Origin: Demequina litoralis
Lineage (GTDB): Bacteria > Actinomycetota > Actinomycetes > Actinomycetales > Demequinaceae
DNA: 64,000 bases
Direction: 5' to 3'
Assembly (NCBI RefSeq): GCF_030418455.1
Contig: NZ_JAUHPW010000001.1
Span: 248,001 to 312,000, forward strand
The notes below the pieces were generated by a model. It was given only the letters and a program-made list of their open reading frames with translations, was not told the DNA's origin and made no database searches. A program made the position numbers and the translations under genes. Below are positions 56,191 to 64,000 of the stretch, piece by piece (the first letter of the stretch is position 1; every line of letters begins with the position of its first letter).

Positions 56191-57513
56191 TCACCTTCCC
56201 AGCAGCCGCCGGATGGTGCCGAGCCGCTCTCCCAGCGCACGCTCGTAGCCGTGCTCGGTGGGCTGGTAGTAGCGCGCCCCGCGCAGCGTCTCGGGCAGGT
56301 ACTCCTGCGCGGCCACGCCGTGGGGCGCGTCGTGCGCGTACTGGTAGTCCTTGCCGTGCCCGATCCGCTCGGCGCCCGCATAGTGCGCGTCCCGCAGGTG
56401 CTCGGGCACCACGCCCGCCTTGCCGGCCCGCACGTCCGCGATCGCGGCGTCGATCGCGCGGTACGAGCGGTTCGACTTCGGCGCGCTCGCGAGGTACGTG
56501 GTCGCCTCGGCGAGGACGATCCGCCCCTCGGGCATGCCGATGAAGCTCACCGCGTCCGCGGCGGCCTGCGCGATCACCAGCCCCTGCGGGTCCGCCATGC
56601 CGATGTCCTCGGCCGCGAGGATGACGAGGCGGCGGGCGATGAAGCGCGGGTCCTCCCCCGCCACCACCATCCGCGCGAGGTAGTGCAGCGCGGCATCGAC
56701 GTCGGAGCCGCGCACGGACTTGATGAAGGCGCTGATGACGTCGTAGTGCTGGTCGCCCGACTTGTCGTACGCGACCAGGGCGGCGTCCATCGTCGCCTCG
56801 GCGATCTCCGCGGTGATGACCCCGGACGGCCCCGCGGCACCCGCGATCGACTCGAGCAGCGTGAGCGCCTTGCGCGCGTCCGCCCCGGCGACGCGCAGGA
56901 TGTGGTCGCGCGCCGCATCGTCCAGCGTCACGGAGCCGCCGAGGCCGCGGGTGTCGGCGACGGCCCGCTCGAGCAGCGCCGAGATGTCGGTCGAGGCGAG
57001 CGGCTGCAGCACCAGCAGCAGCGAGCGTGACAGCAGCGGCCCGACGACCGAGAACGACGGGTTCTCGGTGGTCGCGCCGATGAGCGTCACCCACCTGTTC
57101 TCGACCGCGGGCAGCAGCGCGTCCTGCTGCGAGCGGGTGAAGCGGTGGATCTCGTCGATGAAGAGGACCGTCTCGCGCTCGCCGGTGGCGATGCGGCGCT
57201 TCGAGTCGTCGACCACCGCGCGCACGTCCTTGACGCCCGCCGTGACGGCGGACAGCTCGACGAAGCGCCGGTTGCCCGCGACGAGGTACGCGAGCGTGGT
57301 CTTGCCCGTGCCGGGCGGCCCCCACAGCACCACGGACGTCGCGGGAGCGTCCTCCCCGATGAGCCGGCGCAGCGGCGACCCCTCGGTCAGCAGGTGCGTC
57401 TGACCCACGACCTCGTCGAGGCCGCGGGGACGCATGCGCACCGCGAGCGGGGCGTTGCCGAGGGTCTCGGGCACGCCCGACGCGTCGGTGCGCGCCGCGT
57501 CGAACAGATCCAT
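56191..57513 (-). CDS. rarA: Replication-associated recombination AAA ATPase RarA (MgsA)
   Basis: RarA acts at stalled replication forks with SSB. The 440-residue AAA+ protein has Walker A GPPGTGKT at 65-72, Walker B VLFIDEIHRF at about 116-125, sensor 1 LIGATTENPSFSV and the C-terminal tetramerisation region (LARMVVAGEDPRFIARRLVILAAEDIG). All motifs are intact. The ATG at 57513 has TACGCT 6 bases upstream and no ribosome site. It often neighbours rpsD and alaS in Actinobacteria, as here. Confidence 0.95.
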   Translation of the reverse strand: MDLFDAARTDASGVPETLGNAPLAVRMRPRGLDEVVGQTHLLTEGSPLRRLIGEDAPATSVVLWGPPGTGKTTLAYLVAGNRRFVELSAVTAGVKDVRAVVDDSKRRIATGERETVLFIDEIHRFTRSQQDALLPAVENRWVTLIGATTENPSFSVVGPLLSRSLLLVLQPLASTDISALLERAVADTRGLGGSVTLDDAARDHILRVAGADARKALTLLESIAGAAGPSGVITAEIAEATMDAALVAYDKSGDQHYDVISAFIKSVRGSDVDAALHYLARMVVAGEDPRFIARRLVILAAEDIGMADPQGLVIAQAAADAVSFIGMPEGRIVLAEATTYLASAPKSNRSYRAIDAAIADVRAGKAGVVPEHLRDAHYAGAERIGHGKDYQYAHDAPHGVAAQEYLPETLRGARYYQPTEHGYERALGERLGTIRRLLGR

Positions 57514-57525
57514 GGGGCCAGCGTA
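57511..57525 (-). promoter_or_regulatory. Putative leaderless promoter of rarA (-10 TACGCT)
   Basis: TACGCT (57520-57525) ends 6 bases before the rarA ATG. An exact GGACGATGCG repeat lies at 57586-57595, further upstream in the same gap. Confidence 0.5.
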
Positions 57526-57585
57526 GGCGGTCGCTCCGACAGCCAGGGCCGCCCCGCCCGCCCACGCGCGAGACCGGGACGCCGT

Positions 57586-57595
57586 CGCATCGTCC
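57586..57595 (-). repeat. Intergenic copy of the GGACGATGCG repeat
   Basis: An exact copy in the gap between the CHAP-protein gene and rarA, 11 bases from a strong terminator hairpin. Confidence 0.8.
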
Positions 57596-57605
57596 CGACA
57601 CGACA

Positions 57606-57648
57606 CGAGCGCCGGGGCGGGGCATCGCGCACCCCGCCCCGGCGCTCG
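57606..57648. terminator. Perfect 17-bp terminator hairpin after the CHAP-protein gene
   Basis: Arms 57606-57622 and 57632-57648 are perfect complements (CGAGCGCCGGGGCGGGG) with a 9-base loop, 34 bases after the stop of the CHAP gene. There is no T-run; very stable GC stems are common at actinobacterial operon ends. A second small stem (CCCGGGCA-type) lies at about 57657-57672. Confidence 0.75.
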
Positions 57649-57681
57649 GGGTCGGCCCGGGCAGTGCCCGGGAGAGAAGGC

Positions 57682-58782
57682 TCAGCTCACCTTGAGCTCG
57701 CGCCACTTCGCGAAGTCGGACGGGCGGTACGACGCGTGGATGTCGACCATCGCGCGCTTGCGGTAGAAGACGCCGCGCCCGGTCTCGCCGGTGCCGGAGG
57801 TGGTGTTGCCCTCGACCAGGTAGATCGAGTCGCCGGAGACGTGATCGACGATGCCGGTGTGCGTCGGCCCGCGGTACGGGTACCAGTCCACGAGGACGAC
57901 GTCGCCCTTCTTGATCTCGCCCGCGGTCGGGGTCGTGTCGAGGACGCCGGACTTGCGCAGCGCCGTCACGTACGCGTCGAAGTGCTTCTTGTAGGGCACG
58001 CCGTTGGCGTAGTCGGCGCGATCGAAGACCCACTCCACGAAGACGTGGCACCAGGCGTAGTTCCCGTCGATCCAGTCGTTGTAGCGGTTGTTGCGCCACG
58101 ACGGCTCGCGGTAGCCCACCTGGCTGTGGGCGATGTCGAGGATGCGGGCGGTGTCGAACACGCCGCCGACGCTCAGGAAGCGCTCGGGCGTCCACGCGTA
58201 GGTGCCGTTGATCCGGACCTGCCACCAGCCGTTGCGCTCGATGCGCGTGAAGCGGCCCATGGTGCCGAAGGCCGCGGTGGTCTTGACCGCGTAGGAGTTG
58301 CTCGGGCCCGAGCGCAGCTGGAGGTTCGCGCCGAGGGTGCCGACGGGCACCGCGTCCCACTTGGGCTTGTCGGACGTGAAGAACTTGCTCGGCGCCCATG
58401 CCGTGGTGCCGCCGGCCTTGATCTGGACCCAGCGACCCTCGGTCTTGCCGGTGGCCTTCACCTTCGCGCCCTTGTACGCGACCATCTTCACGCGGTTCGA
58501 GTTGGACGGGCCGTTGCGGAGCTTGAGCGCCGTGCCGGTGACCCACAGGTTCTGGCCGACGCTGATCTCGGTTCGGATCGGCGTGACCGCGGACACGCTC
58601 GTGTCGATGGACGATGCGGTCGCGGCGGACGATGCGGCGGTCGCCGGCGTCGCGCTCACGACGGCGGCCGCGACGATCGCGGCGACGATGCCGGTCGCGC
58701 GTACTGCCGTCCGGTTCCTCGTGATGGTCAAGGTCGGTCTCCTCGTCCCGGACGGGACCGTTGGCAGCCCGTCCGTGGTCAT
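57682..58782 (-). CDS. Secreted SH3-CHAP peptidoglycan hydrolase-like protein
   Basis: A 366-residue exported protein. The N-terminus is a signal peptide with a hydrophobic core (ATGIVAAIVAAAVVSATPATA, about 30-50), with cleavage likely after ATA. Two bacterial SH3 domains follow (about 75-145 and 146-215; GTALKLRNGPSNSNRV and GANLQLRSGPSNSYAV), then a CHAP/NlpC-type amidase domain (about 220-340). The Cys is in NYAWCHVFVEWVF, His in GPTHTGIVDHV and Asn in VEGNTT. It probably trims cell-wall peptides. The ATG at 58782 follows GGGAGGGA. Two exact copies of the GGACGATGCG repeat lie in the codons just after the signal peptide (ASSAATASS). Confidence 0.88.
   Translation of the reverse strand: MTTDGLPTVPSGTRRPTLTITRNRTAVRATGIVAAIVAAAVVSATPATAASSAATASSIDTSVSAVTPIRTEISVGQNLWVTGTALKLRNGPSNSNRVKMVAYKGAKVKATGKTEGRWVQIKAGGTTAWAPSKFFTSDKPKWDAVPVGTLGANLQLRSGPSNSYAVKTTAAFGTMGRFTRIERNGWWQVRINGTYAWTPERFLSVGGVFDTARILDIAHSQVGYREPSWRNNRYNDWIDGNYAWCHVFVEWVFDRADYANGVPYKKHFDAYVTALRKSGVLDTTPTAGEIKKGDVVLVDWYPYRGPTHTGIVDHVSGDSIYLVEGNTTSGTGETGRGVFYRKRAMVDIHASYRPSDFAKWRELKVS
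58609..58636 (+). repeat. Tandem pair of GGACGATGCG copies
   Basis: Exact copies at 58609-58618 and 58627-58636, 8 bases apart, in the linker after the signal peptide of the CHAP protein. Both read Ala-Ser-Ser on the coding strand. Confidence 0.8.
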
Positions 58783-58844
58783 GACCGGGGTCCCTCCCCC
58801 ACGGCCTCGCGTACGGCTGTCCTCAACCAGCCCTTGCGCCCGAG

Positions 58845-58873
58845 ACAGTAGCCAGACAAATGGGGCAAGTCCA
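58845..58873 (-). promoter_or_regulatory. Possible promoter of the CHAP-protein gene
   Basis: Minus-strand TGGACT (58868-58873) and TACTGT (58845-58850) are separated by 17 bases. Transcription would start near 58838, leaving a leader of about 56 bases with a GGGAGG ribosome site. Confidence 0.4.
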
Positions 58874-58920
58874 GCCGCCGTGCGGTATGTCACGTCCTTC
58901 CCGCTGTCGGCCCCTCCGCT

Positions 58921-58936
58921 TACGCTGGACGCCATG
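58921..58936 (+). promoter_or_regulatory. Putative leaderless promoter of the MMPL gene (-10 TACGCT)
   Basis: TACGCT (58921-58926) ends 7 bases before the ATG at 58934. No ribosome site is visible. Confidence 0.5.
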
Positions 58937-61225
58937 GGGGGATTCGCCCGAATCGGGCGGCTCATCGCCCGTGCGCCCCGCCTGGTCGTGGTGCTCGCGG
59001 TGATCGGCACGCTCGGGCTCTATGCGCTCGCCACCGTCGGGGTGAACGGCGAGGGTCTCTTCCAGCGCGTCTCGACGGGCCCGCCGCTAGTCGAGGGCTC
59101 GGACTCGTGGGAGGTCTACGAGGCCTTCGAGCGCACGGCCGACGAGTCGATCGGCCCGCCCGTCGCCTCCTACGTCCGCGGTGTCGACCCCGAGGACCCG
59201 GACGTGGCGGTCGCGATCGGCGAGGCCGCGGCGGAGATCGCCGCGCTGGACGGCGTCAACGCCGTGCTGTCGCCGTGGGGCCTGGTCGAGGGTCCCGAGT
59301 TCGACCAGCACGCGTTGCCCTCCACCGGCGAGCTGGGCTCGGGTGCCGACCCCGCATGGGATCCGCTCGGCGAGTACCTCGACACCCTGGTCGACCAGGA
59401 CGGCACGGGCCTCCTGGTCCAGACGATCTTCGGGGATCTCGAGGGCGCGGACCCGCTCCCGATCCACGAGGAGGTGGTCGGGCTCGTCGAGGACGCCGTC
59501 GACGGCCTGCGCTCGGAGTATCCGGATGCCAACGTCCTCAGCTCCTCGAACCCGCTGGTCTTCGACGACTTCACCGTGCAGCTCGAGGAGGACCTCATCA
59601 CGGGCGAGATGATCGCCCTGCCGGCCGCGCTCATCGTCATGGTCTTCGTGTTCGGAGGCTTCCTCGCCGCCGCGACGCCGCTGACCGGCGCGATCGCGTC
59701 GATCGCGGGCGGGCTCGCGGTGCTCTACGGGTTCTCGTACCTGCTGGATCTCGACCAGTCCGCCGTGAACGTGGTGACGGTCCTCGGCATCGGCCTGTCG
59801 ATCGACTACGGGCTGCTCATCGTGTCGCGGTTCCGCGAGGAGCTCCACCGCATCGGCGGGGATCCACGCGAGGCGCGGGCCGAGGCCATCGAGCACACGC
59901 TCGCCACGGCCGGCCGCACGGTGTTCTTCTCCGCGGTGGTCGTGGCCGCGTCGGTCGGCGGGATGCTGCTCTTCCCCGTCGAGATGATGAAGGGCTTCGG
60001 CGGTGCCGCGCTCGGCGTCGTCACCACGGCGATGATCGCGTCGCTCACGATCGTGCCGGCAGTCGCGTACCTGCTCGCGCCGCGCATCGCGGGGCCGAGC
60101 CTGCTCAGCCGGGTGCCCTGCCTCCGGCGGGTCCTCGCCGCCACCTCCAACGTCGACCGCGAGGACGGCGCCTTCGCCCGCCTCGCGGGATGGGGTCAGC
60201 GCCGGCCGTGGCTCGTGGTGATCGCGGCGACGGCGCTCCTGCTCGTGCTCGCCTCGCCCGTCATGGGTCTCGCGCTGCGTAACTCCGACATCGAGGCGCT
60301 TCCGGTCGGCAACGAGCGGCGCGACTACGCGGACGCGTTCGCCGAGGGCTTTCCCGACCTCGCGGACCCGGCGATCATCGTCCACGTCCCCGACCCCGAC
60401 GCCTCCGTCGAGGTGTGGGCCTGGCTCGACCCGGGACTGGACAGCGTCGACGGCGTCGCGGACGTCAGCCACGCCTACACGATCGGCGACGAGCAGTTCG
60501 TCGATGTGACCATCGACGCCGACGACCCCCAGGGCCCCGAGGCACGCGACACGGTGCTCGCCCTGCGCGCGCTCGACGCGCCCTTCGAGTTCCACGTCGG
60601 CGGCGTCGCCGCCACCCAGATCGACTTCGTCGACGCGATCCGCGAGGGCGCGCTGCTCGCCGCGGGGCTCGTCGTCATCGTGGCCTTCGTGCTGCTGTTC
60701 CTCATGACCGGGTCGCTGCTCGTCCCCGCGAAGACGCTCGTGATCAACTCGCTGTCGCTGCTCGCCTCGCTCGGCGTGGTCACGTGGATCTTCGGCGAGG
60801 GCCACCTCGAGGGCACGCTCGGCTTCACCTCGACCGGCGGCGTCGAGACCTACGTAGCGGTCATCATCGTGGCGTTCGGCTTCGGGCTCGCGATGGACTA
60901 CGAGGTGTTCCTGCTGTCCCGCATCAAGGAGTACGTCGACGCCGGCGAGGACAACGATGCGGCGGTGCGCAAGGGCCTGCAGCGGTCGGGCCGCATCATC
61001 ACGTCCGCGGCGACCGTGATCGTGCTCGTCTTCCTCGGCTTCGCGCTGGGCGACCTGCTCATGATCAAGGAGGTGGGCGTCGGCCTCGCCGTCGCCGTGG
61101 TGCTCGACGCGTCCGTGGTCCGTCTCTTTCTCGTGCCCGCCACCATGACGCTGCTCGGCGACTGGAACTGGTGGGCGCCCGGCCCCCTCCGTCGCCTGCA
61201 CCGGCGCCTCAGCCTGCAACACTAG
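58934..61225 (+). CDS. MMPL/RND-family transporter
   Basis: A 763-residue transporter of the MMPL branch of RND exporters, which move lipids, drugs or wall precursors using the proton gradient. It shows the duplicated layout: one helix (about 13-35), an outer domain (about 40-210), five helices (about 215-400), then a repeat with a second outer domain (about 450-570) and five more helices. The proton-relay Asp residues are D291 in LSIDYGLL and D655 in LAMDYEVFLLSR. The MFS gene follows 6 bases later, so the two are probably one transcript. The substrate is unknown. Confidence 0.9.
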   Translation: MGGFARIGRLIARAPRLVVVLAVIGTLGLYALATVGVNGEGLFQRVSTGPPLVEGSDSWEVYEAFERTADESIGPPVASYVRGVDPEDPDVAVAIGEAAAEIAALDGVNAVLSPWGLVEGPEFDQHALPSTGELGSGADPAWDPLGEYLDTLVDQDGTGLLVQTIFGDLEGADPLPIHEEVVGLVEDAVDGLRSEYPDANVLSSSNPLVFDDFTVQLEEDLITGEMIALPAALIVMVFVFGGFLAAATPLTGAIASIAGGLAVLYGFSYLLDLDQSAVNVVTVLGIGLSIDYGLLIVSRFREELHRIGGDPREARAEAIEHTLATAGRTVFFSAVVVAASVGGMLLFPVEMMKGFGGAALGVVTTAMIASLTIVPAVAYLLAPRIAGPSLLSRVPCLRRVLAATSNVDREDGAFARLAGWGQRRPWLVVIAATALLLVLASPVMGLALRNSDIEALPVGNERRDYADAFAEGFPDLADPAIIVHVPDPDASVEVWAWLDPGLDSVDGVADVSHAYTIGDEQFVDVTIDADDPQGPEARDTVLALRALDAPFEFHVGGVAATQIDFVDAIREGALLAAGLVVIVAFVLLFLMTGSLLVPAKTLVINSLSLLASLGVVTWIFGEGHLEGTLGFTSTGGVETYVAVIIVAFGFGLAMDYEVFLLSRIKEYVDAGEDNDAAVRKGLQRSGRIITSAATVIVLVFLGFALGDLLMIKEVGVGLAVAVVLDASVVRLFLVPATMTLLGDWNWWAPGPLRRLHRRLSLQH

Positions 61226-61231
61226 GCGGCG

Positions 61232-62479
61232 ATGTCCGCCACCGCCCCTGCCACGATCGCCTCGATCCGCCGGCGCTTCGTCGCGCTCACTGCGCTGCGG
61301 TGGCTGCCCACGGGCTTCGTGGTCCCGGTGACGGTCCTGCTGCTGCGCGAGCGGGGGCTCGACCTGCCGACCATCGGCCTCATCGTCGCGCTCTACAGCG
61401 CCGCGACGCTGGTGCTCGAGCTGCCCACGGGCGGCCTCGCCGACGTCGTGGGACGCCGCCCCGTGCTCGCGACCGCGGCGCTCGTCGCCGCGGTGTCCAG
61501 CCTCACGCTCGCCTTCGGGAGCGGCGCGCTCGTGCTGGCGCTCGGCTACCTCCTGGGCGGCGTCGCCCGGGCGCTCGACTCGGGACCGCTGCAGGCATGG
61601 TTCGTCGACCGCACCCACGAGGTGGACCCCGACGCCCCGCTGCGCACCGGGCTGTCCCGCGCGGGCGTCGCCGAGTCGGTCGCGCTCGCGGCCGGCGCCC
61701 TCGCCGGCGGCGGGCTCGTCGCGATCTCCCCCCTGCCCACGAGCGGCGACAGGCTGGTGGCGCTGTCGACGCCGTTCCTCGTCGCGGCCGCGCTGTCCGT
61801 GGTGCACGCGGCGCTCGTGCTGGTGTGGGTCCGCGACCCGGCCCGGACCACGGAGACCCCGTCCCCGGGGACGATGCGGGGGGTGGGCACGACCATCGCC
61901 TCCGGCCTGCGCCTCGCGCGGACCCACCCGGCGCTCCGGCGGATCCTGCTGCTGACGGCAGCGGTGGGCGCGGCCCTGTCCGGCCTCGAGCTGCTCGCGC
62001 CGCCGCGGTTCGCCGCGCTGCTCGGCGGCGAGTCCGCCGCGGCGGGCGCGTACGCGGTGCTGGTGACCGCGGGCTTCCTGGGCTCGGCGTCCGGCTCGGC
62101 CCTCGCGCCCGTGGTGGCCCGCCTCACGCGCGGGCCATCGCGTGCGGCGCTCGTGGGGGTCCTCGGCGCGGCCGTCGCCCTCGCGGCGGTGGCGCTGCCG
62201 GCGCCTCTCGCCGCCGCGGTCGCGTTCGTCGCCTTCTACGTCCTGCTGGGCATCGCGGTGCCGCTGGTCGAGGAGCTCACGCATGCCGCCGCAACGTCCG
62301 GGCAGCGCGCCACCGTGCTGTCGCTCAACTCGATGGCGATGCAGGGCACCGCGATCGTCACGACCGCGGGCCTGGGCGTGCTCGCGGGAGCCACGTCGAG
62401 CGCGGCCGCGCTGTGGCTGCCAGCAGCGGTGCTCGCGGTCGGCGCGCTGGCGCGCGCGCGGTGGCCGCGCCTCAGTTGA
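61232..62479 (+). CDS. Major facilitator superfamily transporter
   Basis: A 415-residue MFS protein with about twelve hydrophobic segments and the loop 2-3 signature GGLADVVGRRPVLATAALVAA (about 67-87; the MFS motif A, split over the second and third helices). The size and sequence fit drug/H+ antiporter-like exporters of the DHA1 type; the substrate is unknown. The ATG follows the MMPL stop by 6 bases without a strong ribosome site, so translation is probably coupled. Its end overlaps the convergent LysR gene by 8 bases. Confidence 0.85.
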   Translation: MSATAPATIASIRRRFVALTALRWLPTGFVVPVTVLLLRERGLDLPTIGLIVALYSAATLVLELPTGGLADVVGRRPVLATAALVAAVSSLTLAFGSGALVLALGYLLGGVARALDSGPLQAWFVDRTHEVDPDAPLRTGLSRAGVAESVALAAGALAGGGLVAISPLPTSGDRLVALSTPFLVAAALSVVHAALVLVWVRDPARTTETPSPGTMRGVGTTIASGLRLARTHPALRRILLLTAAVGAALSGLELLAPPRFAALLGGESAAAGAYAVLVTAGFLGSASGSALAPVVARLTRGPSRAALVGVLGAAVALAAVALPAPLAAAVAFVAFYVLLGIAVPLVEELTHAAATSGQRATVLSLNSMAMQGTAIVTTAGLGVLAGATSSAAALWLPAAVLAVGALARARWPRLS

Positions 62480-63365
62480 GCCCCGCACCCACCTCGGCCA
62501 GCGCGTCGAGCACGGCGCTCACCGCCCGCCGCGCGACGCGGTCGTGCCGGCCGATCGCGACGATCGCGCGCGTCGCCCTGACCCCGGTGAGCGGCACGAG
62601 GCGGTAGTCCTCGGACGGCGGCGTGGAGAAGCGCGGCAGCAGCGCGAGCCCGAGCCCGCGTCCCACCAGCGACTCCACGAGTCGGTTGTCGCGGATCTCG
62701 ACGATCCGCTCGAGCGTCGCCCCGGTCGCGGCCTCGACGCCCTCGAGCACCGTCGCGAACGGGAAGCCGCGCGGGACAGCGATCCACGGCTGGCCCACCA
62801 CGTCCTCGGGGACGAGGCTCGCGCGCGCCGCGAGCGGGTGGGACGCGGGCACCGCGACATCGATGGGCTCGCGCGCGACCACGCGCGAGAACAGGCCCTC
62901 CGCACCGGCGGGCACGTCGGCGCTGAGGCTGTGCGCGATGACGAGGTCGTGGTCGAGCGTGCGCGCGGCGTAGTCGGCCTCGGCGAGGTCGAAGTCCTCG
63001 AGCTCCAGGCGCAGACGAGTGCCCGCCAGGCCGCCCATGAGCCCGGGCAGGAGCGCGGCGCCCGCGCTCGGCAGGGTGCCGATGCGCACGGTGCCGCTGG
63101 GCTCCCCCCGGCCCTCGTCCAAGGCGGACTCGACCCGCGCGAGGGCCGCGAGCACGTCCCCCGCGCCGTCGGCGAGGATCTCCCCCGCCCACGTGAGCCT
63201 CAGCCCGCGGGCGGCGGGCTCGACGAGCGCGACGCCCAGCTCGCGCTCGGCGGTCCGCAGCTGCTGGGACAACGCCGAGGGCGTGCGGTACGTCGCCGCG
63301 GCGACCGCGCCGAGCGTGCCGCGCTCGCGCAGGTCCCGCAGGAGCTCGAGATGACGAACCTCCAT
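62472..63365 (-). CDS. LysR-family transcriptional regulator
   Basis: A 297-residue LysR regulator: winged helix-turn-helix at about 1-60 (MEVRHLELLRDLRERGTLGAVAAATYRTPSALSQQL) and a periplasmic-binding-like co-inducer domain (about 90-290; TVRIGTLPSAGAALLPGLM). The recognition helix part SALSQQLRTAERELGVALVEPAARGL is typical. It diverges from the EamA gene with a 71-base gap, the usual sign that it controls that gene. TAGGAT lies 6 bases before its ATG, so it also looks leaderless. Confidence 0.9.
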   Translation of the reverse strand: MEVRHLELLRDLRERGTLGAVAAATYRTPSALSQQLRTAERELGVALVEPAARGLRLTWAGEILADGAGDVLAALARVESALDEGRGEPSGTVRIGTLPSAGAALLPGLMGGLAGTRLRLELEDFDLAEADYAARTLDHDLVIAHSLSADVPAGAEGLFSRVVAREPIDVAVPASHPLAARASLVPEDVVGQPWIAVPRGFPFATVLEGVEAATGATLERIVEIRDNRLVESLVGRGLGLALLPRFSTPPSEDYRLVPLTGVRATRAIVAIGRHDRVARRAVSAVLDALAEVGAGLN

Positions 63366-63377
63366 GAAGGCATCCTA
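63363..63377 (-). promoter_or_regulatory. Putative leaderless promoter of the LysR gene (-10 TAGGAT)
   Basis: TAGGAT (63372-63377) ends 6 bases before the ATG at 63365. It lies in the 71-base divergent gap shared with the EamA gene. Confidence 0.45.
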
Positions 63378-63401
63378 GACATGACCGTCACATCAATGCG
63401 C

Positions 63402-63430
63402 TTGTCCTTCACGTATCCCGGATCGAGACT
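63402..63430 (+). promoter_or_regulatory. Possible promoter of the EamA gene
   Basis: TTGTCC (63402-63407) and GAGACT (63425-63430) are 17 bases apart, and the second box ends 6 bases before the ATG at 63437. The -10 match is weak; a LysR binding site is expected in the same gap. Confidence 0.3.
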
Positions 63431-63436
63431 GGCCGC

Positions 63437-64000
63437 ATGCCCCTCCGCCACTCCGCCCTCGCCGTGCTCGTCGCGGTCCTGTGGGGCCTCAACTTCCTCG
63501 CGATCCACGCGTCGCTCGAGCACTTCCCGCCGCTGTTCCTGGTGGCGTTGCGGTTCGCGCTCATCGCCGTCCCCACGGTGCTGCTCGTGCCGCGCCCGCA
63601 GGTGCGGTGGCGATGGCTCATCGGCTACGGGCTGGGCTTCGGGACCTTCCAGTTCCTGTTCCTCTACCTGGGCATGGCGGCCGGCTTCCCCACCGGGCTG
63701 TCCTCGCTCGTGCTGCAGGCCTCGGCGCCCTTCACCGTGGTGCTCGGCGCTCTGCATCTGCGCGAGCGGATCGGCCTGCGCGCCGCCTTGGGCGTCGCGG
63801 TGGCGGCCGCGGGGCTCGTCCTCGTCGGCCTCTCGTACGGCGCCGACGCCCCCGTATGGCCGTTCCTCCTCGTCGTGCTCGGCGCGCTGGCCTGGGCGTT
63901 CGGCAACCTCGCGAGCCGTCAGGCGCGCGCGGACCGGCCGCTCCACCTGGTGTTGTGGATGTCGGTGGTGCCGCCGCTGCCCATGCTCGCGGTGTCGCTC
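63437..64000 (+). CDS. EamA/DMT-family permease (partial, 3' end outside window)
   Basis: The first 188 residues of a drug/metabolite transporter of the EamA (RhaT) family, with about six membrane helices seen so far. The N-terminal pattern LAVLVAVLWGLNFLAIHASLEHFPPLFLVALRFALIAVP is the EamA signature, and LQASAPFTVVLGALHLRERIG marks the end of the first repeat. Such proteins often export amino acids or their derivatives. The divergent LysR gene is its likely regulator. The end lies beyond the window. Confidence 0.88.
   Translation, partial: MPLRHSALAVLVAVLWGLNFLAIHASLEHFPPLFLVALRFALIAVPTVLLVPRPQVRWRWLIGYGLGFGTFQFLFLYLGMAAGFPTGLSSLVLQASAPFTVVLGALHLRERIGLRAALGVAVAAAGLVLVGLSYGADAPVWPFLLVVLGALAWAFGNLASRQARADRPLHLVLWMSVVPPLPMLAVSL

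Noticed and set aside
59087-62488. Minus-strand open frame of 1133 codons opposite the MMPL and MFS genes
   Set aside because: The translation is Arg/Asp/His-rich with no hydrophobic pattern; the plus strand has two clear transporters with expected motifs.

Overview
The window is high-GC DNA (about 70% by eye), densely packed and mostly on the minus strand. It comes from an actinobacterium, most likely a Micrococcales relative; I cannot name the species. Actinobacterial markers are mihF next to gmk, pafBC-tatAC-helY, a helicase-motif-less PriA, PyrR-type pyrimidine control, a PGKGG loop in EF-P, and many starts that look leaderless.

Read along the minus strand from right to left, the backbone is a long housekeeping series: rarA, rpsD, alaS, ruvX, mltG, aroE, [type IV pilus cluster], aroC, aroK, aroB, [membrane protein], aroQ, efp, nusB, [HNH protein and an orphan gene], pyrR, pyrB, pyrC, carA, carB, pyrF, mihF, gmk, rpoZ, coaBC, metK, priA, fmt, rsmB, a sugar isomerase, rpe, ribD, ribE, ribBA, ribH, hisE, hisG, pafB, pafC, tatA, tatC, a diacylglycerol-kinase-like gene and helY. 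Most neighbours overlap by 1-11 bases, so long stretches are probably co-transcribed and translationally coupled. They supply chorismate, pyrimidines, riboflavin, SAM and CoA, plus translation and export functions.

Three blocks interrupt the series. (1) Positions 36785-49714 hold a complete type IVa pilus system between aroE and aroC: ATPases PilB and PilT, platform PilC, major pilin, three minor pilins (two very large), prepilin peptidase PilD, and alignment proteins PilM, PilN and PilO. (2) A polytopic membrane protein (31942-33867, plus strand) splits aroQ from aroB. (3) A DUF222/HNH protein and an unrecognised 158-residue gene lie between nusB and pyrR.

The right end (57682-64000) is more accessory: a secreted SH3-CHAP wall hydrolase, an MMPL/RND transporter with an MFS transporter, and a LysR regulator divergent from an EamA exporter cut by the window edge.

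The most unusual signal is not a gene. The 10-mer GGACGATGCG (or its complement) occurs at least 26 times, about evenly on both strands, where base composition predicts well under one copy. In genes it usually reads Asp-Asp-Ala or Ala-Ser-Ser and fixes codons (GAT, GCA) that are otherwise uncommon here. One copy forms an inverted pair in a hairpin between carB and pyrF. Both-strand distribution, coding-region tolerance, paired copies in a hairpin and a type IV pilus in the same window together resemble the DNA uptake sequences of Neisseria and Pasteurellaceae. That reading is inference. Other signals of note are a PyrR RNA-binding loop over the pyrR ribosome site, a family of TASGMT -10 boxes placed 6-7 bases before start codons, and TAG stop codons that double as -10 boxes.
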